This document shows, piece by piece, positions 49,101 to 60,000 of a stretch of 64,000 bases of DNA (positions are counted from its first letter, which is position 1; every line of letters begins with the position of its first letter). The notes beneath the pieces were generated by a model. It was given only the letters and a program-made list of their open reading frames with translations, was not told where the DNA came from and ran no database searches. The translations under genes were made by a program, and so were the position numbers. The stretch covers positions 310,001 through 374,000 of the forward strand of contig JAWPMT010000004.1 of NCBI GenBank assembly GCA_033344775.1, written 5' to 3'. This DNA comes from Cytophagales bacterium. Its GTDB lineage: Bacteria; Bacteroidota; Bacteroidia; Cytophagales; Cyclobacteriaceae.

Positions 49101-51098
49101 GTTGGTCGTTTCATAGACTTCCAGCCAATCCGGTCCTATTACATCATCATCCATGACCAGGATATCTATGGACGATAAATTCAGGTTTTCGACCAGGCCT
49201 TTTTCGACCAGTACCATTTCAATTTCAGCATCCTCGATCACATAGCCCAGGCGTTCCCCGCGTTGATGTGGGTCTAACAGGACGTAGGCGGCTCCAGTCT
49301 TCAGTATACCCAATAAACTGATCATTAATTGTGGACTTCTTTGCAAGTAGACACCAACCCTTTCGCCCTCTTCCATTTCCATTTCCATCAGAAAATGTGC
49401 GAGGCGATTGGCTTTCTCATTCAATTCCTGATAAGTCAGACTGGTTTCTTCCGTCGATACCGCCACCTGATCCGGTGATGTTTCGACCTGCTTTTGGAAC
49501 CATTCGATCAACCCCTTATCATGAGGAACATCTGACCCTTTGGCAAAATCATTCAACAGGACCTGTTTTTCATCCTCATGGAGCATTGGCAAAGCAGACA
49601 GTGGGGTAAGCTCATCTGTCAGGATTTGCTTGCACAGCTGTTCAAAATGCAGTTGTAGCCTTTGGACACGACCTTCCTCAAACAAGTCCGTGTTGTAAAT
49701 GACGTGCAAAAGCAGCTCCTCTTCTTTTTCGATGATATTGAAGTGCATATCAAATCGACTTGTATGATGTGGATTATTCAGCCTGGACAAATGCACATCC
49801 TCCAATTGAAAGTCGGCCTGATCATTGTTCGGCATCATGATGACCACATCGAAAATGGGGTTTCGACTGAGGTTTCTCTCCGTATCCAATTCATCTACAA
49901 TGGCATCAAAAGGATACATCTGATGCTCAAAGGCACCCAGGACGGTATTTTTTACCTGGGTCAAAAAGGAATTGAACCCAACACCGCCATCGATTTCGCT
50001 TCGTAAGGCAATGGTATTGACGAAATAACCAATCTGCCCTTCAAGATCCGAATGCAATCGGTTCGCCACGGGTGAGCCGATGATGAGATCAGTCTGTCCC
50101 GTATATCGATACAACAAGACCTTAAGGATAGCGGTCATGGTCATAAAGAGGCTCGCATCATGTGCTTTTGACCAGGATTTCAACAAGTTCAAGGTCTCTG
50201 CATCGATCACATGTGTCCGTACCGCCCCGTGGTTCGTCTTGATCTTTGGGCGCTTTTTATCTGATGTAAGGTTTAATACCGGAAGCTCTCCAGCAAGGCG
50301 ATCTTGCCAATATGCACAGGAAGCTTTCCCCTTGTCACTGGCCAATACCTGATTTTGCCAATGACTGTAATCCTTGTGCTGGATCGGCAAAGGAGGTAAT
50401 TGAGGATCTTTATTCTGAACAAAGCCATGATATAAAGCCAGCAGTTCTTTCACCAACACATGCAGCGACCAACCATCCGAAATGATGTGGTGCATGCTGA
50501 ATAGTAATAGGAATTCATCCGCTCCCAATCGTACCCATTTGACCCGCCACAAAGGAGCTTTACTCAGATCAAAAGGCGTCACAGCTTCTTCATACGAAAG
50601 CTGCTCGATCCTGGCTTCCTTATCCTTGTGGTCGCTAATGTCGTCCTTTAGCAGTTGGAAAGAGAAGTCATCTTGAATTAACTGAACAGGTTCTCCCTGC
50701 ACAGTCTCAATGGATGTTCTTAAAATTTCGTGCCGTTTGCTGATGGCATCGAGCGCCTTTTCAAAGGCAGACTCATCGAACTTTCCCTGAAGTCTATAAC
50801 CGGAATGAATGTTGTATGCCAGGCTTTTCTCACTCAGCTGATCCTGGATCCACAGCCCTCGCTGCGCATGAGATACCTGATAGTGCGTGTCCTCAGGACA
50901 ATGGGGAATCTTTTCATAAGACCTGGACTTTTGGCTCGTCGTTAGGTAATCCACAATGGCCTCTTTCTGAGCCTTAAGCTCCTGAAGTAATTCAGGAGGT
51001 ATTTGCCCCTTTGGTGCCTTTACCTTTAGCTTGCCCGCTTCTAGAGAAAGAACCACCCCTACCTTGCGCAGTTGATTGATCAACACGTTGATTTTCAT
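43122..51098 (-). CDS. NRPS, two modules: TubC docking-C-A-T-E-C-A-T
   Basis: The 2658-residue protein has a TubC docking domain (~1-52), LCL C domain (HHIISDGWS ~202), A domain (~530-1020), carrier (FFHIGGDSIKA, Ser ~1072), epimerase (~1110-1540; HHLVIDLVSWR ~1250, SRTVGWFSSVYPV), D-accepting C domain (LLPTQEGMLFHALY; SHHHMILDGWS ~1724), A domain (~2010-2500) and carrier (FFEIGGHSLKA ~2597). The first A pocket reads D-L-P-R-V-G-H-V-G, close to the Asp code (DLTKVGHIG). The second reads D-V-Q-I-I-S-Q-V-I, nearest to proline-like codes but uncertain. It is joined to both neighbouring NRPS genes by ATGA overlaps. It has no TE and should hand over to the 1348-residue protein. Confidence 0.93.
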   Translation of the reverse strand: MKINVLINQLRKVGVVLSLEAGKLKVKAPKGQIPPELLQELKAQKEAIVDYLTTSQKSRSYEKIPHCPEDTHYQVSHAQRGLWIQDQLSEKSLAYNIHSGYRLQGKFDESAFEKALDAISKRHEILRTSIETVQGEPVQLIQDDFSFQLLKDDISDHKDKEARIEQLSYEEAVTPFDLSKAPLWRVKWVRLGADEFLLLFSMHHIISDGWSLHVLVKELLALYHGFVQNKDPQLPPLPIQHKDYSHWQNQVLASDKGKASCAYWQDRLAGELPVLNLTSDKKRPKIKTNHGAVRTHVIDAETLNLLKSWSKAHDASLFMTMTAILKVLLYRYTGQTDLIIGSPVANRLHSDLEGQIGYFVNTIALRSEIDGGVGFNSFLTQVKNTVLGAFEHQMYPFDAIVDELDTERNLSRNPIFDVVIMMPNNDQADFQLEDVHLSRLNNPHHTSRFDMHFNIIEKEEELLLHVIYNTDLFEEGRVQRLQLHFEQLCKQILTDELTPLSALPMLHEDEKQVLLNDFAKGSDVPHDKGLIEWFQKQVETSPDQVAVSTEETSLTYQELNEKANRLAHFLMEMEMEEGERVGVYLQRSPQLMISLLGILKTGAAYVLLDPHQRGERLGYVIEDAEIEMVLVEKGLVENLNLSSIDILVMDDDVIGPDWLEVYETTNPENEINPASTAYIMYTSGSSGKPKGVEIPHAGLSDYLGFASEKYYEDHLQGSLVASAHWFDLTLPSLYLPLLHGGQVRLLREEQVLTDLTERLKTTDSDSYLLRLTPVHIKGLLELLAGTMNLPQKHVFVIGGARFSPDLYRQLRLVFPQAIIYNHYGPTETVVGCAIYQVNDLDENSDTIPIGRPMNNTSLYVLDEALKPVPIGVPGELHVAGICVSNGYLNQPDLTQARFIDNPYGPRRLYKTGDLAQWRADGLLDYVGRLDDQVKIRGHRIEPEEIAQVLMKHDKVPEAIVLPIQNDLEEYELVAGVVASHLELNGSLLRDFLESRLPDYMIPQHFVLLDSIPTTTNGKVDKKAVLKAVQEQNLGEEDSYVAPQTAGERLLAEIWKEVLSRKVVSATDNFFHIGGDSIKAIQISSRVHQAGQELTLKTIFEYPVLKDQAKKLKTVIRMPDQGIIEGEVPFTPIQRRFLNRQLATQHHYNQAILVRIPEELDESTLCKIFEHLQQHHDALRMVFPDDSGSLTQYNPLDGQPIDLATYDFRSITDEELEVKVQDQVNEIQGGIDLQAGPLMKLALFTERDQRRLLVVIHHLVIDLVSWRVLSEDLETLYDQHQQGKEFKLPPKTDAYQLWANRLAEASKDKSFSAPWDYWRKLDAQIVDRLPLDHIEGSNLECNSVSKSIRIEGEMLELLTNQVHQAFNTTINDLLLSALGAAVGECFGVQKVPVMLESHGREIPLEDLDVSRTVGWFSSVYPVLVETHGAPAELLVNVKEMLRKIPQKGIGYELYRQQVASEAKQGLQPQLIFNFTGQFDNTVSEDAAFILSGQARNTLHPETPRLYELDFSGQLSKSELVLTVRYSDQRYRSDTIDHLMASLSEQLTTLIEACAQLVQPVRTPSDFTFGALSVEELAQLETQYPGNIADIYPLLPTQEGMLFHALYEKEKGAYFEQKSFQLGGYMDPDLVENAFNVLFKRHDILRAALIYEDLDQPVQVILKQREIDFAFHDIREIAPEQQEQRIATFKAQDKAKGFELDQDPLMRVSLLQTTESQYEIIWSHHHMILDGWSSSKLTEEWLQVYQELSKRSVPEIAENRVFKDYVRWQQSQLPENSLDFWKNFLQGYSQQISLPGRQSSSTGSEYRNRRSQITLDAELAGQLQRLANEHQASLSTLMQTIWGILLSKYNQTNDAVFGVVVSGRPPEVAGAEDLVGVFINTIPCRVSMKENHRFDDLLSQMQGNFIETAPHQYVALSDIQQVSESGSSGELVNHIMVFQNFPVEEDLVRGLMDAEKDEQSLPFSFAGHADIWEQTNYDFNIVVVPSGEELIIRFMYNDLIYPESNMDRVAEHLKCMVTQVVDQPNIEIDAIKIISDAEEKLLAELSGGQSISHPEHQTVISLFEKQVEEQPDEMALVYSDRSLTYRELKDQVDQLAQYLVQEVGLQPEEVVGCMTGRDSWSVVALLAVMKVGGVYLPLELTLPNKRLVYITDNSQCQVVLTHKEQLDLLKENAISAVDVSAISLDGFDATHIDDAARAGYLVYTSGSTGNPKGVLGTQVCLHNLICWQHEQFQTQRGLKSLQYAAQGFDVALQEMLFSVVFGGTLYGVSDEVKSDPSLLAGVIAKHKIELITMPFAGLNLMLSNADTRSFLVSLKHLITSGEQLVMHDHIREFLQQNLQAQLHNQYGPSETHVITAHTLSGIETSLPTLPPIGKPVSNVQVYLLDERGGLAPFGSTGEIVIGGIALAKGYVGDTSLTESKFIEHDRFAGQRLYKTGDRGRWTENGELEFIGRNDHQIKVRGFRVEPGEVEHHLLNHEAILECAVIVKEEEQTYQNELVAFIRITSEILDEQSIRAFLSDDLPGYMIPAQFIVLEEMPQTSSGKIDRKALVFQNGETLESGLDYLPPESDTEEKLVKIWEELLERERIGIRDHFFEIGGHSLKATRMIGRIQKQFEIKVPLKRLFEAPTIQQLALVIDNILWQQQASSTMEQPEEREKISI

Positions 51099-54000
51099 AG
51101 GTCTATCTCCATTAAATCTTCTGTACTCTCTGCATCTCCCTCTTCGGGTTCCACCCAGGTCACATTCTCTATTTCCATGCCCAACTCAGCAATTGTAGGG
51201 TTTTCAAAAATTGACCTCAATGGAATTTCCATATCCATCTCTTTATGGATCCTGGCCAGCATACGCGTAGCCTTTAAGCTATGCCCGCCCAATTCAAAGA
51301 AGTTATCGCTGGTGCTTATCTCTTTCAATTCCAGTACCTCCAGCCATATGTTGAGCAATTGTTCTTCAATCTCTGTCTTCGGCGCTTCGATCGTTTTCTC
51401 CGGGTTCGTACCTTCCGATTCTAAAGCAAGGATGGCGGCCTTATCCACTTTACCAATGACATTTAAAGGCAGATTGGGTAACACCACATACCGTCTCGGA
51501 ACCATGTATTGTGGAAGCACTTTGGACAGCATTCTTTCCAGGGTATGGGTATCCAGATTCGCGTTTTCCGAAACAATCGCGGCAATCAGTTCATTTTCAC
51601 CCTGATCGTGTGTGGTCGCAAATACCAGGGCATCTTTCACAGCAGTGTGCTGCTTCAATTGATGGGATATTTCACCGGGTTCAACGCGATGCCCCCTGAT
51701 TTTCACCTGATCATCAATGCGGCCAATAAATTCCAAATTGCCACTTTCCAGCCACCTCACCATGTCACCAGTTTTGTAGCATTTATGGTCGGTTACCGTA
51801 CCGCCAAAAGGATCTTTCACAAATACCGAGGCCGAAAGCTTCGGTTGATTGAGGTATCCAAGGCTTAATGCCTCACTTGCCACACACAATTCGCCCGCCA
51901 TACCGACCGACACAGGCTGAAGCCCCTCATCCATGACATAAAGCTTCGTATTGGCCATCGGCGTACCAATAGGAATGGCCTGAACCTCGTGCTTACTTTC
52001 CAGTTCTTGAGTAATGTTGAAGATCGCACACCCTACAACCGCTTCAGTCGGGCCATAGTGATTATAAAAAGTAGCTTTAGGGAATAGCGCTTGTGCTATC
52101 TTGTATAGCTCCACCGAAAACGCCGCACCTCCGACAACAAAGACATGTGCCGCTGAGATAGGCTCATAGTGACCTATTAAATCAATGATCGCTTGTAAAT
52201 GCAATGGAGTAAAGCGCAACAAATAGTTCGTTTCTCCAGAATTCTCCAGTCCCTTCGCCAAATGAACAATTTCATCTTCATCTGGTAATAAATTGACTAC
52301 TCCTCCTTTTAGCAAGGGCAAATACAATGAGGGAAGGGTGATATCGAAGCAATGTGAGGTTCCAACCAAACTTCCAGCTAGTTGTTCATCGTAGTAAAAG
52401 TCTTTGGCGAAAGTCAAATAATCAGCTAATCCCAGATGTGAAACCATCACCCCCTTTGGAACACCCGTAGATCCTGAGGTATAAATAACGTAGGCCAATT
52501 CATCCATCGCGACCTCAACTTCCGGGTTATCGTGCTCATATTCTGACAACCAATCGTTTTGCAGAATGCCATTGTCAAGGATCATGATATCTAGTGCTGA
52601 CAGCTGCAAACGATCCACCAATTGGTCTTGAACGAGCATCAACTCAATATCCGCATCCGAGATCATGTAAGACAATCGCTCCCCTTCCTGTTCCGGGTCC
52701 AGGGGCACGTACGCTGCCCCTGTTTTTAGGATACCCAATAAGCTGATCATCAAGGCCGGTCCGCGCCTCATGTAAACCCCGATCTTATCTTTTGGTCCAA
52801 AATCCTGTTCCATCAGGTAGTGCGCCAATTGATTCGCTTTCCGATTGAGCACATCATAGGTCAGGAATTGCCCACCATAGGTCACGGCCTTTTCCGCTGG
52901 AGTCAAGCCTACCTGATGTTCAAATTGTTGAATCACATTGCTGGTTACGGGTATCAGTTCCTGAGGCTCACTAAAAGAAGCATTCAAAAGTTCCTCTTCT
53001 TCCGGAGAAACCAACTTAAGGGCAGAAGCAGATGCGTTAGGATCTTTGGCGATCTGTTCCGCAAGGTAGAGAAATTGATCAGCGACCCGCTGAACACTAC
53101 TTTGTTCGAATCGCAGGGTATTGTAAGAAAACTTGATGCGCAATGCGTCACCTGGAAGCACTATCACATTAAAATCATAATTACTGTGCTCCAAACGTTC
53201 CATTTCACCGGTGAATGTAAAAGGAAAATCGGCCTGGGTTTTCATCTTCCCTGAAACCACATGAAGCAATTGCTCTTCAACCGGGAAATTCTCAAAAACC
53301 ATGATATGGTCTACTAATCCCTGATGTAAACCACTGGCTTCCTGAATATCGGAAAGCGCGCTGTAGTGATATTGCGCGGCTTCCAGCGACTTATCTTGTG
53401 CTTGTTGTAATATCTGGCTAAAGGTCTGATCTACTTCAAAGTTTATCCTGACAGGGATGGTATTAATGAATAACCCAACCATGTGCTGCGACGCTTCCAG
53501 CTCAGGTGGACGGCCGGAAACCACCGCCCCAAAGACCACATCGTTGAGATGATTGTAACGGGCCAACAAAACCCCCCAAAGGATTTGAAGTAAAGTATTT
53601 AACGAAGACTGATTTTCAGAAGCAATCTGCTTCAATTGGATCGTAAGGTCTTCAGGTAATGTAATTTGATGTTTTCGGTTTTCATGTTTGGAAGGAACAA
53701 CCGCCTTAGCACCAGGAATGGTCAGGGAAGCTCCATAGCCATTAAGATATCTCGACCAGAACTGCAATCCGGTAGCACGATCTTGCGCCTGAGCCCACAA
53801 CATGTAGTTCTTATAGTATTTACGGATCGTCTGAAGTTCTGGAGCGATTGACTTCACCAAACCATAATAGATCTCAAACCATTCTGTCATGATCAGTCCG
53901 AGACTCCAGCCATCTATGTTAATGTGGTGATGACTCCAGACCAGTTCGAAATCTGATGCAGCTTTCTTAAACAAATGGATACGCATCAGGACATCTTTAT

Positions 54001-57000
54001 CCAATTCAAACCCGCGTTCCTGATCAGACTTTTTGTATACCGAGATCACTTTAGCTAACCGAGAAGGATCATAATCAGCGTCATACAGGTCACTAAATTC
54101 AAATTCAACCTTTTGTTTTTTGAAAATCACCTGAACCGGCTGATCCAACCCTTTGAATATGAATGCTGCTCGCAACGCTTCATGACGGCTCATTAGCTTA
54201 TTGAAAGCTTCTTCTACCAATTCAGGATTGATCTCTCCTTGTAACTGATAGCTCACCTGCTCGTAATAAGCACTTTTGTCCTGATCGTACAGAGCATGAA
54301 AATACATCCCTTCCTGCGCAAGGGTCAATGGATAGATGTCATGGATATTGCTTCCAGTATTTTCAGTGATCGCTGCAAGTTGTGAAATGCTCAGCCCTTT
54401 GAAAGTAAAATCAGCAGGTGTAGGGACTGTTTCCTTAACTGAAGTACAATGTGCGATCAAACTTTCAAGGCAAGCCTCGTATTTTGCAGCCAATTGTTCA
54501 ATAGTCACACGATCAAATCGCTGATTACTGAATTGAATGGCAAGCTGCAATTGGTCGGATCGAATCTCCCCGGTCACGTCAATTTCATGTCGTCTGGAAG
54601 ATCGGGCGCTTTTGGTTCCCTGGATATTGGTATGAACAGACATTGGTCCTTCGGAACCCACACCCTGATCAAATTGACCGAAAAAGTTGAAGCTTACAGG
54701 CAAATTGGTCTGATCGAAAGCACTTCTTCCTTGTAGAGCGCTCTCTTGATTAAGTATTCCAAAACCGACACCATGGTTAGGGATCTTTCGAAGCATCTCC
54801 TTGGTTTCCACAAGTGCGGTAGCCCATTCAACCTCATTACCGGATTCAAGAATGACAGGGTAAATACTCGTAAACCAGCCTACTGTTCGGCTGACATTCA
54901 AATCGTCGAAAAGGCTTTCTCGCCCATGACCTTCCATGGCGATACCGATGGTATTTACTTCAAATTGGTCGTGAATTGCTTTTCCCAGAGAGGTCAACAA
55001 CAATTCATTGATATTGGTATTGTAGGCCTGATGTGCACCGGATTGCAAATCAGATGTCAGTGAGCGGCTTAGCCACAAGATGACTTCATCGGTATGTTCC
55101 TCCTTGTCGCTACCGGCTACATGATCCACTGGAAGGCGATCTGTTTCTCTAGTGGTCAATTGTTGCCAGTAATCGTATTCCGCACCGGTGCTGTCTAGTT
55201 TCGATGGGTAATCGGCGAGCTTATTGGCCCAATATTGGAAAGCATCCGTTTTAGCAGGCAAATTGAATGCTAATCCATCTTGATGCTGTTGCATCAACGT
55301 CGCCAGGTCTTCTGCTAAGATCCGCCATGAAACCTGATCCACAACAAGGTGATGTATGACCACCAACAGAAAATAAGCATCGTTGAATTCAAACAACGAA
55401 AGCCTCATCAGCGGACCTTGTCCCAAGTTTAAGCTGCTCTGTGCTTCGTGTATCTGGTCATCCAAAATTGTCCTCCAATGCTCCGAGGACTGACCTGAGA
55501 AATCGTGGATGTCAATGACTGTTGGACTGTCATATCCCTGATTGATCTGACGCACTCCGGATTCAGTCCCTTCAAAAACCATCCTTAGCGCATCATGGTG
55601 ACGCTGCAGATGTCCAAACATCTTGTTCAAGGCTTCAGCGTCAATGCCTTCGGGCAACTGGATCATCACTGCCTGGTTGAAATGATGCGGATCCTCCAAT
55701 TCCCATTCAAAAAATGTGCTTTGAATAGGTGTCAATGGCAGTTCTCCCTTTATCTCTCCCTGCTCTGATACACGTTGGGTCTTACGCATCGCATATGACT
55801 GGTCTTTCAAAGTGGGGTGGTCAAACATGTCCCGAAGGGTCAGTTCATATCCTTTTTCCTGTATGTGAGAGGCTATTTGTATGGCCTTGATAGAGTCTCC
55901 GCCGATGTAGAAGAAATTATCATGCAGACTAACCTTTTCATGTTTGAGCACATTCGCCCAAACCGATGCGAGCAGCTTTTCTTCGAGTGTATCAGGCGCC
56001 AAATAAGTGTCATTTGCGGCTAAAGCAACACTACTGATACGCAAAAGGGCCTTTTTGTCTGCTTTCCCATTTGGTGTCAAGGGAATTTTTTCGACCTCAT
56101 GGAACCGAGCAGGAATCATGTACTCAGGCAAGGTTTGTCTGAGATTATTCTGTATCTCAATCAAATCCAGTTCAGCCTGCTCTGATACGATATAAGCGTG
56201 GAGTTCCTTTTGTTCACCGTTTTCGATGGCGAGCACTACATTATCACGGATCTGATTCAATTGCTGTACGTGGAACTCTACTTCACTTAGTTCAATCCGA
56301 TATCCTCGAATTTTCACCTGGTCATCTTTCCTGCCAAGGCAATCAAGTGTTCCGTCTGCAGACCAGCTCGCCAAATCACCCGTACGATAGATTCGGCCTT
56401 CCTCTGCAAAAGGATTGTCTATGAATCGTCCGTATGTGGCTTCTTCATTATTTTGATAACCCTGCCCTACTCCGGCACCACCAATGTACAGCTCTCCAAC
56501 TCCGCCTATTGGCAACGGATTGAGTGCTTCATCTAGTACGTAGGCATAAGTATTCGCGATCGGTTGCCCGATCGTAATTGACTGCCCCTGGTGCACCTCA
56601 GATGCTACACAACCAATGGTGGTTTCTGTAGGGCCATATTCATTGTAAATCCTTAGATTATCACCCAAAGCAACCAAAGTATCCACATGGGATGATTTCA
56701 ATTGATCACCACCAATGATGACTGTCTTGATGTTGGTCTGAGTCAGGTTTAGGCCTTGTAAAAGGCTAATATGGGCAGGTGTAAGTTTGATCGCATCAAT
56801 TGGTGAAGCTGGATCGAAACAATGTCGCAACACTTCATCCTGAGACCATGACGGATCCATGATCGACAGGGTTTTCCCACGAGTGAGCGTACAGAAAATA
56901 CTGGTCAGTGTAAGATCGAAACTTAAAGGCGTGAACAACGGAAAATGACCATGTTCGGCAGCTCCAAAATAGTATTGATCCGCCCACTGTACATAGTTGT

Positions 57001-60000
57001 TGAGGTTATCATGACTGACCTTACAACCTTTGGGCTTCCCTGTAGATCCAGAGGTGTAAATCACATAAGCAACTGAATTCTTCTCAATTTCAACTTCTGG
57101 ATTAACTCGCTCATATTCCGGTAACCAGTCTGGCTCCAAAATTTGATCATCGAGCACCATGATATCCAGCGCGGATAATTCCAATTGGTCAATCAAATGA
57201 TCCTGCACGAGCATCAATTCAATCTCAGCATTCGCGACCATGTAGGACAACCGCTCGCTTTGCTGTTCGGGATCTAACGGCACAAATGCGGCTCCGGTCT
57301 TGAGTATCCCCAACAGGCTGATCAACAAGGCTGGTCCGCGTTGCATGAACACACCGACCTTATCTCCAGAACCAATCTCCTGTTCTATCAGGTAGTGCGC
57401 CAGTTGATTGGCCTTTGCATTGAAGTCCGCATAGGTCAGGTCACCTTCCGAAGAAGCAAGGGCAAGACCATTCGGATTTTCCAACGCATGACGCTCAATC
57501 TGACTAAGCATCACCTCAAATACCGACTGCTGAGTATCGTTGAAATCTGTCAGCAATACTTGACGCTCTTCCGCTGAGATGATATTCAGAAGTCCTATCG
57601 TCGTTTCAGGCGCTTTGATTACCTCACCACATAACTGGACAAAGTGTTCAAACATCCGATCGATGGTCTCTGACTCAAACAGATCTGTATTGTATTCTAG
57701 TTCAAGTTGCAGGCCGTTCTTGTGCTCACTGAATTGGAAGGTAAGGTCGAATTTGCTGTATTTCGTACTGAATGCCTGTTGCGAAACCTCCACCTGATCA
57801 AACGGTAGCTCAATCTCCTTATCGCCTACCAACGTGACCATTACATCAAATATTGGATTTCGACCTCTGTCACGATCTTCTACCAACTCCTCCACGAGCA
57901 CATCAAACGGATACAGTTGATGATCCAGCGCCCCGGTAATGTTCGCCTTGATGTCATTGGCAAAAGCTTCGAACTTCTGAGTAGGGTCGATTTTAGTCCG
58001 TATGGCCAGCGTGTTGACGAAAAAGCCAATGAGGTTTTCCAAATCAGTATGCTCTCGTCCGGCAACAGCGGATCCAACAATAATGTCTTCCTGATCACTG
58101 TAACGATGCAATAACACTTTAACCACAGCCGTAAGTGTCATGAACAGACTCACGTCCAACCGCTGGGCAAGTGCTTCCAGGTCCTGATTTATTTCGTCAT
58201 TTAACAAGAACCTGGCGATAGTCCCATTATGGCTCTTTACCTTGTTCCTGGCTTGTTTATAAGGCAGGCGCAATTCCGGGAGGTCTCCGGCAAGTTTTTC
58301 GTGCCAGTAATTTTTTAAAACATTCGCGTACTCGCCCTCTAGCAATTCATTCTGCCAGCTGGAATAGTCCTTGTACTGGACTCTTAATGCTGGCAGAACA
58401 GGCGAATCTTCATTCACAAAGGCTTGATAGTACACCATCAACTCTTTGGCAATCACTTCTGTGGACCAACCATCCGCGATGATGTGATGGATATTGAAAA
58501 ATAGGGCGAAATCGTACGCTTTTGATGAATTCGCTTTCTCGACATTCAATTTGATCAATTTGACCCTTAGCAAAGGTGCTTTTGACAAACTGAATGGCAA
58601 TTGCATGTCTTGTTCTTCAACCTGATCAAGCAATTCATCCACATTGGATTCGTTACTGTAATCCAGGTATTCCAGCTTGAGTCCGACGGTATCATGCACG
58701 ATTTGAACAGGCTTGCCTTCAATTCGCTCAAATGTTGTTCTTAAGGTTTCATGACGCTGTTCCAGGGCACTTAATGCCTGACTAAATGCTTCTACATGGA
58801 TATGACCTTTCAACAAGAAGGTTGAGGTCATGTGATAAAGACCGGTCTGTCCTTCCAATTGATCAAGTATCCAAAGTCTTCTCTGGGCATTGGAAACAGG
58901 ATAATTTGCCTGCTTTTGTATCGGTTCCAAGGCCAAAAACTCCTTGGATTGTCTGGTGGACAATTGAACGGCCAATTCTCGTATGGTCGGGTACTCAAAA
59001 ATTTCTCGAATCGATATATCAAGCCCCATGTCCCGATGTATTCGTGATACGACACGCGTCGCTTTAAGGCTATGTCCCCCTACCGCAAAGAAATGATCCG
59101 TCACATTGATACGAGAAGGTTGTCGCTCAAGGACCTCCGACCAGATTTCAACCAACTGCTGCTCTATCCTGGAATTAGGACTTGTTTTGGCAATCGGAGT
59201 ACCATTTTGTAAGCTTTCCATCTTAAGCAATGCCTGCTTATTGACCTTCCCATTGGAGGTCAGGGGCAAAGCGTCAAGGACTGCAAATTGTCCAGGAATC
59301 ATGTACAGTGGCAGGCTTTCTTTCAAAAAGCCAGTTAATTCCCGCAGATCAATCACATCCTTATTTGCAACGATCCCTGCGAACAGGATTTTCTCTCCAC
59401 CTGCCTCGACCTTTAATTGAACGGAGGCTTCCTTGATATCCGGATAACTCGTCAAGGAATGTTCGATTTCTCCTATTTCAATCCGATAACCACGGATTTT
59501 TACCTGATCATCAATTCGGCCCAGAAACTCGATATTTCCATCTGGCAACCACCTTGCCAGGTCACCTGTTTTGTAAAGCTTCTGCCCTTCCTCAAAAGGA
59601 TGATTGATGAATTGCTCTTCCGTCAACCCAGCTTGATTAAGGTATCCTCTAGCCAGGTTGATACCGGAAACACACAATTCTCCCGGAGAACCAATGGGTT
59701 GAATGTTTTTTGAGGTATCGAGAATATACAACGACACGTTCGCAATCGGCTTACCAATTGGAACATAGGGATATTCTTCACTCTTACTGCAATCAAAATA
59801 GGCCACAGTCACTGCTGCTTCGGTCGGGCCATACGTATTGATGAGTGAGATATCATAGGGATGTCCGATGTATTGGTAAAATTCAGACACCTGGCGTTGG
59901 GTAATGGCCTCACCTCCAGTGTACATGAATTTCAGAGAAGATAAGTCTGAGGGTTGTTCTTTCTCCTGATAATATTCGTTCAATGCAGCAACCATCGTAG

